Positions 1 to 13,529 of a stretch of 64,000 bases of DNA are shown one piece after another. The notes under the pieces are model-generated. The model did not search any database. It was not told where the DNA came from and saw only the letters and a list, made by a program, of their open reading frames with translations. This stretch comes from Trichobilharzia szidati. Lineage: Eukaryota; Platyhelminthes; Trematoda; Strigeidida; Schistosomatidae. Position 1 is the stretch's first letter, and every line of letters begins with the position of its first letter. The position numbers and the translations under genes are program-made. The DNA is taken from the NCBI GenBank assembly GCA_944472155.2, contig OX235277.1, positions 17,370,804 to 17,434,803 on the forward strand. The letters are read 5' to 3'.

Positions 1-1000
1 AATCATTCGTTGGCTAGAGAATGACAAACACAGCTATGCTGCTTGAAACGTTCTTCGTTTACTCCTGGAAAGTCTCTAGAATAAAATCTCATTTGATAAG
101 TCACCATTAAATTGTAACTTAATAAATAGAGGTTTTTTACGTGCATTCGTAGTCTCAGATTTTCTCTCTGATGCTATTGTATGTTTCTTTATGAAACTGC
201 TCAGATAACCCATCTCCTTCAAGGAATCGTGAATATATATTCAAAATCCTTTTGTAAGAGGTAATCCATACATATCTATCTTTGCGTGCTCGTAAGACAT
301 TTAACAACATATCTTTTATATTTAATGGGCACGTAACTAAGGAAGTGTGTTTATTGCCCTGTGAATGTGCTTTTTCTATACACGCGTCTCCTAAGTGACC
401 CATCTTCTCACCCACTTAGCAAGATATTCAGAAAATACAGTTTACTATCCTGCTCCTCTTCACAAGTAAAAGTAAACGAAGGGAGGACGTTGTTGAATTT
501 CATCAACAATTCGTCTATTTTTGCATTCCTGTTTTCAAGTTTCGCTAGGAAAAAGTCAGCTTATACTAGGCCTAGAGCTAAATGCATTATTGAAGACAAA
601 GTGAACATTCCATCTGCATTTAAGGAGCAATTCTTTCAGGCTACACAAAGGAATTCCTGAGTTCAATTGCCTATCGGTGATTTCTTGACAAATGTAATCA
701 ACCGTTTCCATAAGTCGTACATTCATGAATGGTGATCATACATCCATGGATAACATGCGTTTATTCCTCACATTAGTTTCGAATATTTTAGAAATAAAGT
801 CGACGACATCGCTAATTTTTGTCGCACGATTTATCTGTGCTTAGGTTATAGAACCTTCACTAATCACTTCACTGTTACTTGAAATGGTGAGTTATACATC
901 TCTAAAACAAGGCGATGAGGAAAACTTAGTTTGTGCACTTTTGGTAGGCCGTTAAGACGTGGAGTATTGATGGTTGTTGGTTTCTTAGTCTTAAAACACT
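1..1000 (-). mobile_element. Penelope-like retroelement remnant, copy 1 (reverse transcriptase part)
   Basis: Read on the minus strand, about 830 down to 650 gives a PLE reverse-transcriptase stretch (DFISKIFETNVR, then METVDYICQEITDR). It matches the minus-strand readings at 24,450-24,640 and 60,810-61,000. In this copy a stop codon interrupts the segment near the SMDV motif, and the frame shifts elsewhere, so it cannot encode an enzyme. PLE proteins normally run from reverse transcriptase to a C-terminal GIY-YIG nuclease. The nuclease part would lie left of base 1 and is outside the window. The call rests on the motif match and on alignment with the two fuller copies in this window. Confidence 0.65.
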
Positions 1001-2820
1001 ATGATTCGTTTATAGTTGAATTTCTATGTGTAAAGTTATAAATATTAGAGTGAAGCTTGATGAGATCTAATTGAAAATAATACTGTTTTCTTTTAATGTG
1101 TTATAAACGATTTGTTCAGAGTATTCAAATCAACACATATTGCACTTATACTTTGCTTAGCACAGCCAGCGATTGCATTAGGAATGTTTCAACATGTTTT
1201 CGGAAGTTTGCAAGACAGTATTCCTTGGTTGTACATAGTGTTCAATCAATGGACTTCAGATTTGATCAATATGTTGATCCCCCTGGACCATATCCTGCTT
1301 TAGACTTGTGCAACAGCTCTTCTGCGATACGTAGCGTATTCATATGGGTCAAGTGGAATGGTTAAATCTTTCGAATAGTGTGAATTTCAGGCAACAAACG
1401 TCGAAACAGAATTCAAGATAAGCCACCTTATTAGTGACTGCATCATCCAGTATACGCAGGGTTATTTGTTTCCAGTTTGCTTTCTACAGCATGCATGTAA
1501 GGTTCTAAGAATAATTCTGTGAAAAGCATCTCTATTGCAATGTCTCGAAAAAGGCGACTTCACTATACTTCAGAGAACCTTTGGAAAATAAGATGGAGCA
1601 CACACGCCTAATTCATACATTTCAGCATAATTAGTGAGCACTGAGTCAATCGTTTTGTCGAGTCGAGGAGCAAAAGTGGCAATGCTCACATGAACAGATT
1701 ATTCAAGGAATGGATAGTCGCAGGAATCGTGGTCACCGGTGACTATTGAAAGAAAGTTATAAAGATAGGTAGCTTGTGAAACGGTCAGTTCATCTGTAAT
1801 ATTTGACAGATCTGAGAGGAAATAATCAGGATTCACGTAAATGTTTGAAACATAAATGTGTTCATTATATCTTAAGTGTTTGTGATGATATTTGTCTATA
1901 ATGCTGTCCGTAAGCTCACAAGAAACTGTGAGATATTGCTTGAAATTAACCACTGGGAATGAATAAAAGCTGCAACAACAATGCCACATTTATTTTTCGA
2001 ACAAAAGCGATCCTGTGTGAATAATGTGAAACCATTTGGTGAAACGAGACCGCTATCATAAAGCTCGTGAATTCAAAATTCTTATGACATGATTGTAGCA
2101 CTTTTGTGATGAGTACAAATAGATAAGAGAGATCGCATATATGTCAATTTGTTGAGTAGAGAAGAGCGAAATTTACTAATGATGACAAAAGCAGTAGTGC
2201 AATGTGTACGATGCAGTGTTCGTCTCAGTGCACGTCTGAATTCACGAAACCTACAGTAGAAAATGTGGTTTCATAAATTGATTTGTGCTGTTCTCAATCA
2301 CTGTTATCCGACTTATGTTGACAATCGTAGAAGTGGAAGAAAGAGAACATGGAAACCACCTTCATAAGTTTACTTTTGCTGGTTTCTCTTCCTGTTTGTG
2401 ATGGATCTAATATGAAAGCAGAATTTAGGAAATCAGGCTAAATTTACGAGAGCTCTGTGAATAAGAAATTATTATTATAATTGTTTTCTTTAGTTCCTAC
2501 ACGAACAGAGTGCCTAAGCCGCATGTCGTCATTCCTTTAGGTACTCTACCAACGTTTTCACCTGGCTCCACACCTGCTCACGTGTTTCCGTCTCCACCTG
2601 ACATGATTTCATCAATGTCAACACTGCACCGACGACTAACTTGCCGCCTCTTAGTCGGGTTCCATTCGAGGGACAGCCTGGCATGTGATATCACTTGATG
2701 GTTATCTCAGATCATAGCTAATCCACCCTCATTTCTTCCTGCATATTCGTTGCACAATCGGTTCCTGAATAGTTTGCTCTCAGAGATCCCTGACCGGCTA
2801 CCTGATCTTGATTACTGAGC
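1001..2820. repeat. PLE-flanking repeat block, copy 1
   Basis: This stretch aligns with 24,830-26,490 and 61,400-62,975 with small indels. It shares the runs around 1,260 (Asp-Gln-Tyr-Val-Asp reading), the 2,190-2,300 segment and the 2,500-2,700 segment. It probably holds the upstream part of the decayed PLE plus older repeats. The minus frame near 1,560-1,680 corresponds to an N-terminal-looking reading seen in the other copies (motif MPHHIFQRFSE). There is no intact gene. Confidence 0.6.
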
Positions 2821-4190
2821 GAACACAGCTGTGGATCAAGCTGCAATAATGAAAATAATCACTGAAAATAATGTTTATCTCACTGTCAATTCTCTCACTT
2901 AAAATGTGCATTGAGATGGAAGGAAGGTATGACAGCTACCAACACACACGTTTCAATGTTTAATGTGTCTGTCCATAGGAAACACACTTTGAGATCATCC
3001 TTTCGTCACATCGAGAAATCATATTTAAAATAACCACAAATTAAGGAGTGTTCGGATATGCAATGCACTCTATCAATTTTGCTGATGGCACCTTCGCATC
3101 TAACTAAGGAATGAATTCTGATTTGGGTAATGAGATTTTTAAAGGGAGTCAGCTGGACATAGGTGCCTTGGATATCCACAACTATATTTATTATTTAAAT
3201 AAATGTTTATGCAGTGATAATGCCTATGAGCAGACAGTGAGCTGTTCAAACTGGCCAATTATTTGTCTTTCATCAAATCACAGTTGTTATCATTGTCTGA
3301 GTAGTGACTACTGGAAAACATATATTGTTGCTGCAGCCATCTATACCAGAAAAATCCATTCTGAGGTCATATTACCACATTGATATAGGCAGATCTTTGT
3401 TCACTTTATGTGACTTTGAATGATGAGTCGCTTAGATGATATGTCAGGTGCACATCTGATGTTATATTATAGTGCTTCTGATCGAACAAGTGCTGTGTCC
3501 TTGTAGCCATGCTAGCCAGATTTCTCCAACACGTTTTGAAATGACTCATATAGGAGCGCCTATTTACCTAGCTCAACAGAAGTAGGTGAATTTTTAACCA
3601 CACATCTGAACAATAGACTGCATTACCTCACTTGTCACCTCCGCTTTAATTAGTTTAACACAGGCACTACTGTATTACCTCAATTGTCACAATGTCATGG
3701 AAATCTTTTATTAGCCATCAATACTTAGGATATCTACATCCCTATGCAACTCACAAATGTCATGAATTTTTTTGAAGAATGCAAAGTCAAATATTTCTTC
3801 TATCTAAATTCACATTGATGTTAGAAATTTTCTTCTTATCTGCCTTCTATTTGCTTTCGGTGTGATTTCTATTCAACGTTATACTAAGTACCATAAGTAA
3901 GTAATACACTGTTTTTAGTTTGCTACTGAAATTGATCTCGCTCAACGCTTAGATGTTCTATTTGATTAGTAGTAAGTATTATCTTGTAGGAGAACAGTCT
4001 CTCTTATATGTGCCTTGTATGTATTCTACTTTCTGTTGAATATTGATTATTCTAATAGTCATATTCTCAGTCTAGACATTTGTGAGCTATTTAATCGGAT
4101 CATGGATCGTCCTTGACATAGATCTGCTGATGCCTGTGTACAAAGGCGAAGAATTCTTTTTCTTTAAAACTGCTATCGTTTGAAAACAAT
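2821..4190. other. unassigned sequence between PLE block and inverted-repeat element
   Basis: I recognise no gene here. An open frame at 3,111-3,383 (+) of 90 codons has seven cysteines but no matching splice sites, repeat copy or known motif, and I do not call it a gene. This stretch is missing from the paralogous block at 62,975-62,990, where the two flanking blocks abut almost directly, so it is an insertion here or a deletion there. Confidence 0.4.
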
Positions 4191-4191
4191 T

Positions 4192-5337
4192 ATTTCGATA
4201 GAGAAAGAATGACTAGATTCTCAGTGTAAAATGATATCATTCTATTTCACAGGTTGTCACTAGCTGCAAAATACCTGAAATTTCAGTGGTTATAAATAAT
4301 CACAGTTCATGCTTCAATATTTGGAGAAAACATTATCAGATGAACGCATCCAGAATATGAGCATTACAAATTTTAGTTTAAGTCACCATCAAATTTTATG
4401 CTTTCAAACTATGAGAGAAAACGAAAATGACGAGAAATTAAAGTATCCAGCAGTTGAAAAGAAGAAAGTGTTCATTCGTCTCCTATTCAAAGGAGAAGCC
4501 ATATCACATAATATTGACAACACGATGGAAGGAGCAATGAAATGATATTTCCTTGCACTTAAGCTGGTGTTGCTTTACGGCACTACATGCTCTATGAGCT
4601 AGTTGAAACTGGCTGGTACTTACCCCTACTAAATTGATAAATTTACGTGCACTCACTGCAGCAAGTGCAGAAAAAAGGGCTTCCATCGGGTTTTCAGAGC
4701 ATATTTTAAGAAATGTATGCTTAAGATTAATCAAATGATTACAATGTGCAATCACCAGATACTTTATCGGATATGGTTCATCTCGTTGAGATTTCCAAAC
4801 ACGTTTAACTGTTTAACGTATAAAGGACATAGAAATTACTACAACTTATCGAGATGATTGCAATCAAGCGTTTCAGACCACAATTATGCACACTGAAAAT
4901 GAGTGCAGCTAATCTCTCACTCCTTTGGTAACAGTAATAATTTGATTACACTGATAAGTCGTATACATGATTGAGTTCGGCTGACTGAGCATGCTTATAT
5001 TTTGATGAACTTTAGCCTTGTTGTCTTGCTGTATTGACGAAGAAGTTAACATTGTTTATTTAATGTTCATGCTTTCTGTCTTCTCTAACCCCCTGCGATT
5101 TCTTTTTCTTCTTTTGAAAGCATATAAATTGATGGTGACTTAATCTGAAAATTGTAATTCTTATATTCCGGATGCGTTTATCTGATAATGTTTCCTCTAT
5201 TGACCTCTAAATATTGAAGTATGAAATGCCATTATTTAATAACCATTGCATATTCAGGTAGTTTGCAGCTGGTGACAACCTGTGAAATAGTATGATATCA
5301 TGTATTGCTGAAAATCTGGTCTTCCTCTATCGAAATT
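4192..5337. mobile_element. inverted-repeat-bounded element, full copy
   Basis: The left arm, about 4,192-4,410, and the right arm, about 5,113-5,337, are imperfect reverse complements over roughly 220 bases. Both carry the segment reading ATTTCACAGGTTGTCAC or its complement. The interior contains a PLE-derived open frame. A second copy begins at 62,989 and runs off the window, and the right-arm side recurs at about 34,490-34,660. Penelope-like elements are known to carry terminal repeats in direct or inverted order, so this may be an internally deleted PLE. A fold-back element that captured PLE sequence is the alternative. Confidence 0.55.
4309..4545 (+). pseudogene. PLE linker fragment (between RT and nuclease domains)
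   Basis: This is a 78-codon open frame. Residues about 52-66 read KKKVFIRLLFKGEAISHNI, which matches the linker of the plus-strand PLE at 56,200-56,260 (KKMVFIKLPYNGEINSRIL). In PLE proteins this conserved segment follows the reverse transcriptase and precedes the GIY-YIG domain. The frame lacks both catalytic domains and starts inside the left inverted-repeat arm, so it is a fragment and not a functional gene. A copy with a few changes lies at 63,105-63,341. Confidence 0.5.
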
Positions 5338-8300
5338 TATCACGGTGAGTAAATGTGTGTGAATAAATTATTGTTTCATTGCAAGAGGAATGAAGCGTTC
5401 TGCTTATGCGTAAGTATGAAGTTCACGAGGTGACTAAATCTGGTTGCCTTGTTTAATTGAGAGGCCACATTTCAGCATCTGATATATATCGCGAGCTCAC
5501 TGAGAATGTATAAATTCCTTTTGAAACTTTTTAAGGAATTTTGTGTAATGATCAGCATACCCTGTGAATCTTGGAATGAAATCTCACAAATGGATTGAGT
5601 AGACTGTTATGGCTCTATGTAACACATTATATCAAAATTTCATACTTCCGTAAAAGAACCATTGTGGTTTCCTGTGTCTTTATTTTTAGTTAGATTTACG
5701 TCTCCCTTTCAATTTGAGTAAACCAATTAATAATGCTTATATAATGCTTATTGTGTGTTTTGGAAACAAACCTGTGGCAAACAGATAATTAAGAAAATTG
5801 AGGATTTGTGCAAATACAATGAATGAGAAATCCATGAATTCATAATATCAAAAGTCAAATTGCATTATTGCAGAGATAGGAAGTGAAACTTAGATACACT
5901 TTCAAGAGACATTTAGCATTTCTCAAAACTCAGTTTAGTATCTTCTCATAATATGACTTCTAAGATCAACTAGTTCGAGTTCAGACAAATAAATATGCAG
6001 CAGGTGTGAAGACTAGAATGAAATATGCCCATTCAGTGAAAGCTGATGTAACATAGAAAGTCTTTAGGAAGTCAAACACTGAATCAAGTTATACAGTTAT
6101 GAACTGATTATGCAGCTGTTCACTGCTAAGTATAATTACGTCAAAAGTCTGCTGTTATGTAAAACGGTGAAGCTTCACAGGATTCTGAATGAATGTCGCC
6201 TTGGCTGTCATTTGAGCTATTTACGCCAAGGAGACTACTGAATTTATTACTGAAGAAAGTGAAGGACGTGGATGTGTAAGTAGATGACCTAGTTTGCATA
6301 GTTAAGCATATAATGACAAATTTGGAGCCGATTAATTGAAAATTCAACGAGGTGGCAGAGTCACGCTACAGGTTATTAGATGAAGAGACTCAACGTGTCT
6401 GATCGGTGTGAGGAACTCTTCGATTATCATCAGATGGCACTGAAGCTAGTGGTGCATATGAAGCAAATCACAGTTTCACTTTTGTGTCGAAGTACGCTTT
6501 TAGTGAATATAACTGAAGTGAACACGTATTTACATGAATTCCTCGTTACGATTTACAACTTCACATTAAAATCAATATTTATAGACATTCAATGCAAATC
6601 CTTCCTCATTTCATTACTACAATCGACAATCAAACAAAATGATTGATATCACTCTAAGACACACGAACACTTATGGTTAAATGAAAATGAAGCAATCAGC
6701 GAAACACGAACAAATATTCAACAGCTGTGATAGATGGTCGCAGTTAGGGAATTTGTGAACACAATCTTGAACGCAAGAATTTTTTGTGGCTAATAGACTT
6801 AGTCTGATGAAATGCTGTTAACTGCGTAGCTGAGGTGATTGGAGTGCCCAGTGACCTGAAGATTAATAATTTGGTTCTCTGTCAGATAACTTATGAAATT
6901 TAGTTGCCACTCATGTCTTCACCATGCTGAAGTTTTCACACTTTAATTTTCTGCTGCTATGTGAATGAACTATGCGTAATTGTGAGCCATCACCAACACA
7001 CCAGTTCCTCAATTTATGTTTTCTCTTATGATTTCTACTCTACTGAATAAGAAGAAGAGCAGATTGTTGAGTTTTTTGAGCCTATTTAAAACAGTCTTGG
7101 TGTGGTTGATTGAGAATGCTGTTGAGAACACAAAGTTCCGGGAAGCGATTTTCTATCTTAGATAAAATCATGTCCTCATTAGATATGACTTTGTTGTTTA
7201 CTAATCTACTACTCATAGAAATCGTCTGTTATTCATACTATTGCATTGCTGCAGATAGTTAAGACGTAGAGTTGACAATAATAATTGACTTTCACCAGCC
7301 AAATGATAAATGATAAGCCTCCTTATCTGGCCACCTTCATGTGCATTGTCTAGGTCACTCGCTCGTGTGTTGCAGGATGTACTAGCCGTAGCCAAAGACT
7401 ACTTTCCACCCTGATACAAAAACGAATTCCATCAAGCTGCAAAACTGCCAAACCTGAACATGAATATATTATTATCTGTTGAATTCATGCTGACTTCCGC
7501 GTTATCAGGGTTTTCAACTTCCAAAAACAGTGGAGATCTTGACCAGTCAAGAATTCAGGTCAGACAGTTGCGTAATGAGGACAGATTGATAATAATAAAT
7601 TCGTTGAAAAGAGTCTCCTTAATGAATATTGTGTTCTTCATTCTACACTGTGAATTATTAAATTATTGAAAACTTATGTGCAGGTTCGTATATTTCAGAT
7701 GGTTGAGCTGTTGGCCAGTTGATTGAAAGCACCTAGATGAAGTTACGAGCTGACTTAGGCTTTCAGTCAACACTCAGTTACTCCAAACTGCATTAATATT
7801 TTGCTGCTAATCGAGGGATGCTGCATGAAAAAGGAAGTAGTATTCTATTTCTTAGGCAACTATGCAACTATGCAGTGAATGAGAAGTATATTTCAAAGTA
7901 GACTGATCTTAATAATATTTATAGACAAAACGTTCAACTGTAAACTCATCCTCTTAAAGGAATACTAAGTAAAACTGCAGAAACCACTAAATGACGGAGT
8001 TGTTATTTCACCTGCCTAATAAAACAGGACGAGATTTAGTTCACGAAATTAAGCGATAATATAAACTGAAATTTCCAATCTGATAACATTTGAATCTGGT
8101 TAGCAAAACAGGAAAACCCGAATAAGCATTTTGTAAGCATTCTCACCTCGAAACACTATAACTGATTGTACTGAAAGCAGGAATTATCTACTTTAACACT
8201 GAACTGTTAATCGCCTACAAAATAAATGCAGACATTTCGTATTATATGACAATTTGAAATTAGTGTGGAAAGTTACATTTTGCCTTGGTGACACGTAGAA

Positions 8301-9354
8301 TTCAAACATGGACTGGTTTGTTTGCTCAATTCCACCTGCCTGAATTTAAGATGAAATCAACGATCCACAAACTAATGTTGAACATTCCAACGTGGCAACA
8401 CATGTTTACGTGACATTAGGCATATTCACAAGATTGGATTGAGAACTAATATGAATACTGCTATCTGTAAATGTGCATCTTAATTGCCACTGATTCTTCC
8501 TTTCACAACCCTGAATGATTGAATTTCGAGGATTATGTGAGAAAATCTTTCCTCCAAATCGGTAGTTTTTCAGAGAGTAAAAGGAAATCATTTCGCTGTT
8601 GATGTAAACTGTTAATGTTCGCCTTAACTGAAGTTTTCAGAATATATTTTATTTCAAAATTCTAGTCAACAACGTCAGATGATTTGTATCCACCTGCTCT
8701 ACATTCCTGTGCAAAGAAATATATTCCAGTAAAATTTCCTTCTCTGTCTCCAGTATGTGACCATTATCGCTGAAAGTCATCAATATAACAGTATTCTAAG
8801 CCTTTGTTATGATTAAGTTATACTCTACCACAGTGCTCATGTTTAATACTTCTGCCGAAATGATTTACTTTAATAACTGAAACTAATCCTATCAGTAAAA
8901 TGCAGCGATTGGTGAATACGGTTTCATCAATAGCCAAGTAAGCAGTACGAACAAGTGTATCGCCTAGCCAACTTGTATGTATATACAACACAGGTTAGTG
9001 ATGAATTTAGAATGAATTATATGCCGAAAAGAGACTCTTCGCTGATCTACGTGTTTTGTTTTCATTGAATTATATGCTACTTATGTTGTTGTAAGTAGTT
9101 AATTGTATAATGAGTAAATATATCCAGTGTTATGACTATGAGCAAACATTGGGTTTAAGCTAGTCTAACTTTCTTCCATCTCATGGATTCTCATACAACA
9201 TTCCGTCAGTGCACCCGAAGAGGAACTTCACAATATGAGATCTGAAAAAGTGACTGCTTAACATGCAGTGATATCCACCTATCTTTGGAGTTCTCATCTC
9301 AATAAACATGAAACCTAAGATACTGCCATTCGAAGAGAATTTAATAACCCCTCT
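5338..9354. other. no recognisable gene
   Basis: Only short open frames (60-90 codons) occur here. They have no recognisable motif, no paralogous copy in the window and no convincing exon signals. Around 8,820-8,850 there is a weak trace of the interspersed repeat that includes the string CCACAGTGCTCA. I see nothing else that I can support. Confidence 0.4.
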
Positions 9355-10350
9355 GTGTATATATTCATATATACATGTATATACCGATTGCTTTGGTTTT
9401 CACGATTTTCACTGAAAGGTGTCAAAAGTCACAACATCTATATTGAGGACCACCTAGACAATAAGTACATTACTGAAATTCACCTGAATACATTTGTAAA
9501 CACAAGAGGGAACAAACATTTTGTCTGCGAGCCAATCTCTGCTTCAATTTTAAACAACAGTAGACATAAATTTACACCACAGTCGAGTCAGAAAGACTTC
9601 TCACTTACAGGATTGAAGACGTCATTGAGTGAAAGACATCAGGAAGACTATCAGTCGATGTCAATTCCTCGATGAAAACGAAAGTAAGCGTAGGGACGTG
9701 GACAACCCACATCATGTTCCAGACCGCCAATGATGCTCGGACTGCAGGAGAAATCACTAGGCATAATACAGAAGTATTAAATATCTGTTAGAGCTGATGA
9801 AATGTAGGTGAAATCTTGAAAATTTTATCTGGAGGTTAGACAATCCACTACGGTCAATCCGATGACGACCACGATCAAATCTGCTGAATTACTATCACAA
9901 CGTTTTCCGGGATCATGACAGCAAGATTTGACACAGAAGGGATGAAAGTAACTACTACACACAGTGTTATGCACCAACAATCAACCTACACCCAGTGAAG
10001 AAGAGTCAGGAGGACGCGTTTGGACAACTGATTGGAAACAGCAGTGTGCAAGACCTCGAACAGAAGATTACGCCAAACCTTGAATGTTGTTCTAAATAGT
10101 AGACTGGGAGAAGCAGATACAGGAATATAACCCATCATTAGTTGAGAAGCAGTGAAATGATTGTTAACGGATAACTAACTTGTGTGTTTGAATCCAGAGA
10201 TTTGATTACTGAAGTCTCCATATAACGTCACAAGGACATCTGCATGGTGACTAGCTTCCTGTGGACATCTGAATCTGAATTAATGTAATATGTAATTAAT
10301 TCTTTGAATTCACTTTTTCAACCCTTACTTTTATTTCCATCTACAAAATG
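9355..10350 (+). other. unassigned stretch with a 106-codon open frame, possibly repeat-derived
   Basis: An open frame runs from 9,355 to 9,675. Its later part (from about residue 19, SLKGVKSHNIYIEDH) looks protein-like, and the sequence beyond the stop to about 10,150 still reads as broken coding segments in shifting frames. It could be the decayed 3' half of a retroelement. I cannot name the family, there is no second copy in this window, and the call is inference only. Confidence 0.25.
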
Positions 10351-10639
10351 AAAAGATTTTAAGTGATTAGTGATCATATGCAGATGTCTTGTGGGTTTCT
10401 GGCAATAAAATGTGTCAATGAAGTTATACATGAAGTCGTTAAATTTTCACTACAAATTCTTAGAGTAACGTCCAATGGGTATTCTAGATCTTCAGAAGTC
10501 TATAGAAGCACCTGACAAAATATCATGAACGCTCCCACATGCCAAATGGCATATATGTAATATTTTAATTTTATTGTATTTTCCTTTGAGTTCTGGTTGG
10601 AAAAATGGTGACATTTTACGTGTTGAGGCTGCTATGCCT

Positions 10640-11053
10640 GCACCTGAAATTCCATCTTAACCTTGCTTACTGCTGGAGGCGGGAGGTATCGGAATGGATG
10701 GAACTCCAAACAAAACGTGGTTTACGAGAAACACGGATGCATTCCAAAGTAACAAGCTCACAGAAACAGGGATATCGGCTACACGTTTGATAAAATACGG
10801 TAATTTATAGACGAATGAAATTAATGAATTGCATGAGAACTTCAAACACAGGAGTGACATGAACTCAGTGGAGTATCAAACGTTCATCTCCCTAGCGAAT
10901 TTCTTCAGAAGAAGTTGTCTGACAAACGAAATTATGATGAGCCTGTTTACCATCATTTATCATACACCTGAACATGACGGATTAGATCATGAAGCAGGCT
11001 ATGGGCAGTTAGAAGACACACATGCTTTCTCACTTTTTATAACCTTCAAATAG
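10640..11053 (+). pseudogene. possible decayed coding relic, weakly EF-hand-like
   Basis: In the frame that includes 10,829-11,053 the reading is almost continuous from about 10,690, broken by one stop near 10,809. It contains GISATRLIKY, NELHENFKHRSD, SVEYQTFISL and PEHDGLDHEAG. The spacing of acidic and hydrophobic residues is reminiscent of EF-hand loops, which are abundant in fluke tegument proteins, but the canonical calcium ligands are not all there. There is no visible start, and splice sites are not clear. It may instead be an unrelated relic. Confidence 0.25.
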
Positions 11054-13529
11054 TCAGACTCCGACAAACATAAATTAGGTGAAAAACATTTTTGCGGATA
11101 TCTTCTCTTTTTCAGACTACTTACTTACACATTAAACCAATAAGTATGGAGAGTGATCCAGTGCTGAATTCAAACCTTTTGGGATTAGTAATAATAATTT
11201 ATTGCGTATAGAAGAGGGACAGTTTTATTGAAATGCATGCCATTTCACAGGCACGATCAAATATGTTACTTCGTTCCGTCTCCCGCAGGTGGTCGACCAA
11301 TGAACAGCATAAATTTGAGTAAGTCCTATGTGCCCACGTAAATAAAAGTTATTTCAGGAAGAGAAAAACGTCCTGGGAAACTGCAAAATGGTATAAAATG
11401 CAATAAGGGATAGTACATCATTGATATGACATTTACAAAATATATATGTGAGGAGCTATAGAGTCCTTGGAATGATAGTATACATTTGCAATGTGTAATG
11501 CCGACTATATTGGTCTTAGAAAATTATCGTGAAGTATATAAGTGTTAGTTCAATGAGAAAGATTAGAATCTGAAGGACATGCTGACCTGTAAGATGACTG
11601 AGGTTGGGCCCAATAGGTAGCATCTTGACAAGAAGCTGAGTAGGTTTGTCGACATCAGAAGCAAAAGAATTCTTTTAGAGAATTTAAATCCATAAAATGA
11701 TAACTTATTTTTCTGTTAAGGAGCAAGAATCATGTTTAATTCTTGGTCTGTCGAAAATGTATGTTGCTGACCCACAGATTGGAGCTATTCACATTGGTGA
11801 CCATCAACATATCTGCTGATCAGCATGTCAAAATCTGAGATTATTAGCAGTAACTGTGATTGTAGCAGTGCATTGCTTTGACCACGTCCCAAACATACAG
11901 TATTCTGCTCATTAATGGCTTTCATGACAAGTGCTCCTCACTCGGTCACAAGATACTTCTTAACCTGAGGACATTCTTAGAACTATTATCTTTATACATA
12001 CATACATGTGTATAACTACGTTATTATAAAGGAATACGAAATAAAATTTCGCATAAAAATTATAAAATATAGATAAAGTTAACATTACAGCCAATTAATT
12101 GTGGTCTATTTAGCAAAGTGAAATGAGCAGCGGAACAATCAGTAGTAAAGTTATGTGGAATGATCATGAGAAGTCGCTTTTGATCAATTGAGATATCAGC
12201 TTTAATGATGTGATCTACCCTTGTGTGTTTAAAGTGTTTACAAGCTTGTGATACACAAATTCCTCCTTAACTTGAGAAAACGTCAAATTGTGGGTGCCGA
12301 CCTGTTGGAATACATGCGAAAACTGTTCTTCAGTTTTCTCTGTGTGTATCAGAATAAGCTTCTGAAAATATTAAAATTGCTTTTCAACTAGATATCGCAG
12401 CTCTCCATGGACACCTCTTTTCTGAGAAAAGGATGAAGGGTGGTGACGTGGAAGATGAATGAGTGAAAGAAATGATAAGGAAGGCGGAAGTGCTGAAACA
12501 AACTGAGGGACTTTCCATTAGGTCACTGATACATCCATTTGTGACAATTATATTCATCTATAGGTGGCGTCGTGAAGAATGTTATTCGTCATATGAAACT
12601 GATTTACCCATAAAAACAACAAAATGCCTTGACTGTACAGTCAAACACTTTACGGTTAACAGTTTTCGAAAGAAATTCCGAGTTAAGGAAACCTGATGGA
12701 TTTAGTGTGCAGAGAATCTCACATTGTCAGAAATTTCTCTACAGTGATATTAGGAAAATGATGTTCTTCCATTATGGGTAAATTTTATTTTGATAGAGTC
12801 TCACAGTGTTATACAGTAATATTTACTGATGACTTTTCAAGCACAATTTATTGCTCATAATCATATCAAAATGATGTTCTCTTTGTTTTGATGCGTTTAG
12901 TATGACTTCAGTTCAATGAAGATGACTTCAATTCATCATAGACAATTACGTGTTCTGTACTTCCCTAAGTTTGTGTTGTCTCTCTCATTGAATGGTTGCC
13001 CAACAGCAGTTGCCTTATTTGTTTCCAATGCAACCATCAAAAATTACACCTTAATTACGCGTATTCACAGCATGGATTTGTGCACAGATTGACATGCAAC
13101 AATTCTTAGCTGTTGCGCTCCACGTCTCATACTTCATTCTTAGTGTTCATCAGAAGTTGTCATGCCTGCTTGACAAACAGTTTACAATTTGTAACACATT
13201 ACATATTCCTGTTGAAATGTTGATCTCAGAAAGTGATTCGAATGCTATACACTGTTATATGACTCCTTTCTTTCCAATCACACACATTCGCCAGGATAGC
13301 ACTGATTACAGAATCTTTCCATGAAGGAATCTCACCAAACCCGCAAAATCAACATTCGATTGAATAAATAACAGCTAATCCGAATACTCTCGAAATAAAT
13401 TATTTAGGTTAACGCTGTCGAACAGAGAGTTCAAGTCGTATTAAAGCACAGGAAGGTGTAAACCTAGGAGTTGATGTGACTGAACCAAACGTCAATCTTT
13501 CGAAGATTCAGTAGTCACATGACATTATC
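11054..13529. other. no recognisable gene; carries one interspersed-repeat arm
   Basis: There is nothing I can support as a gene. Between about 12,775 and 12,880 lies one copy of the interspersed repeat also found at 29,405-29,540 and, in reverse, at 23,165-23,310 and 59,575-59,720. It is recognisable by the order TTTTATTTTGATA, CACAGTGTT, CAGTAATATTTACT. The 77-codon frame at 12,463-12,696 has no motif and no copy elsewhere. Confidence 0.4.

Noticed and set aside
3111..3383. Cysteine-rich 90-codon frame as a secreted toxin-like or defensin-like gene
   Set aside because: There is no signal peptide, no repeated cysteine spacing, no splice or promoter support and no second copy.
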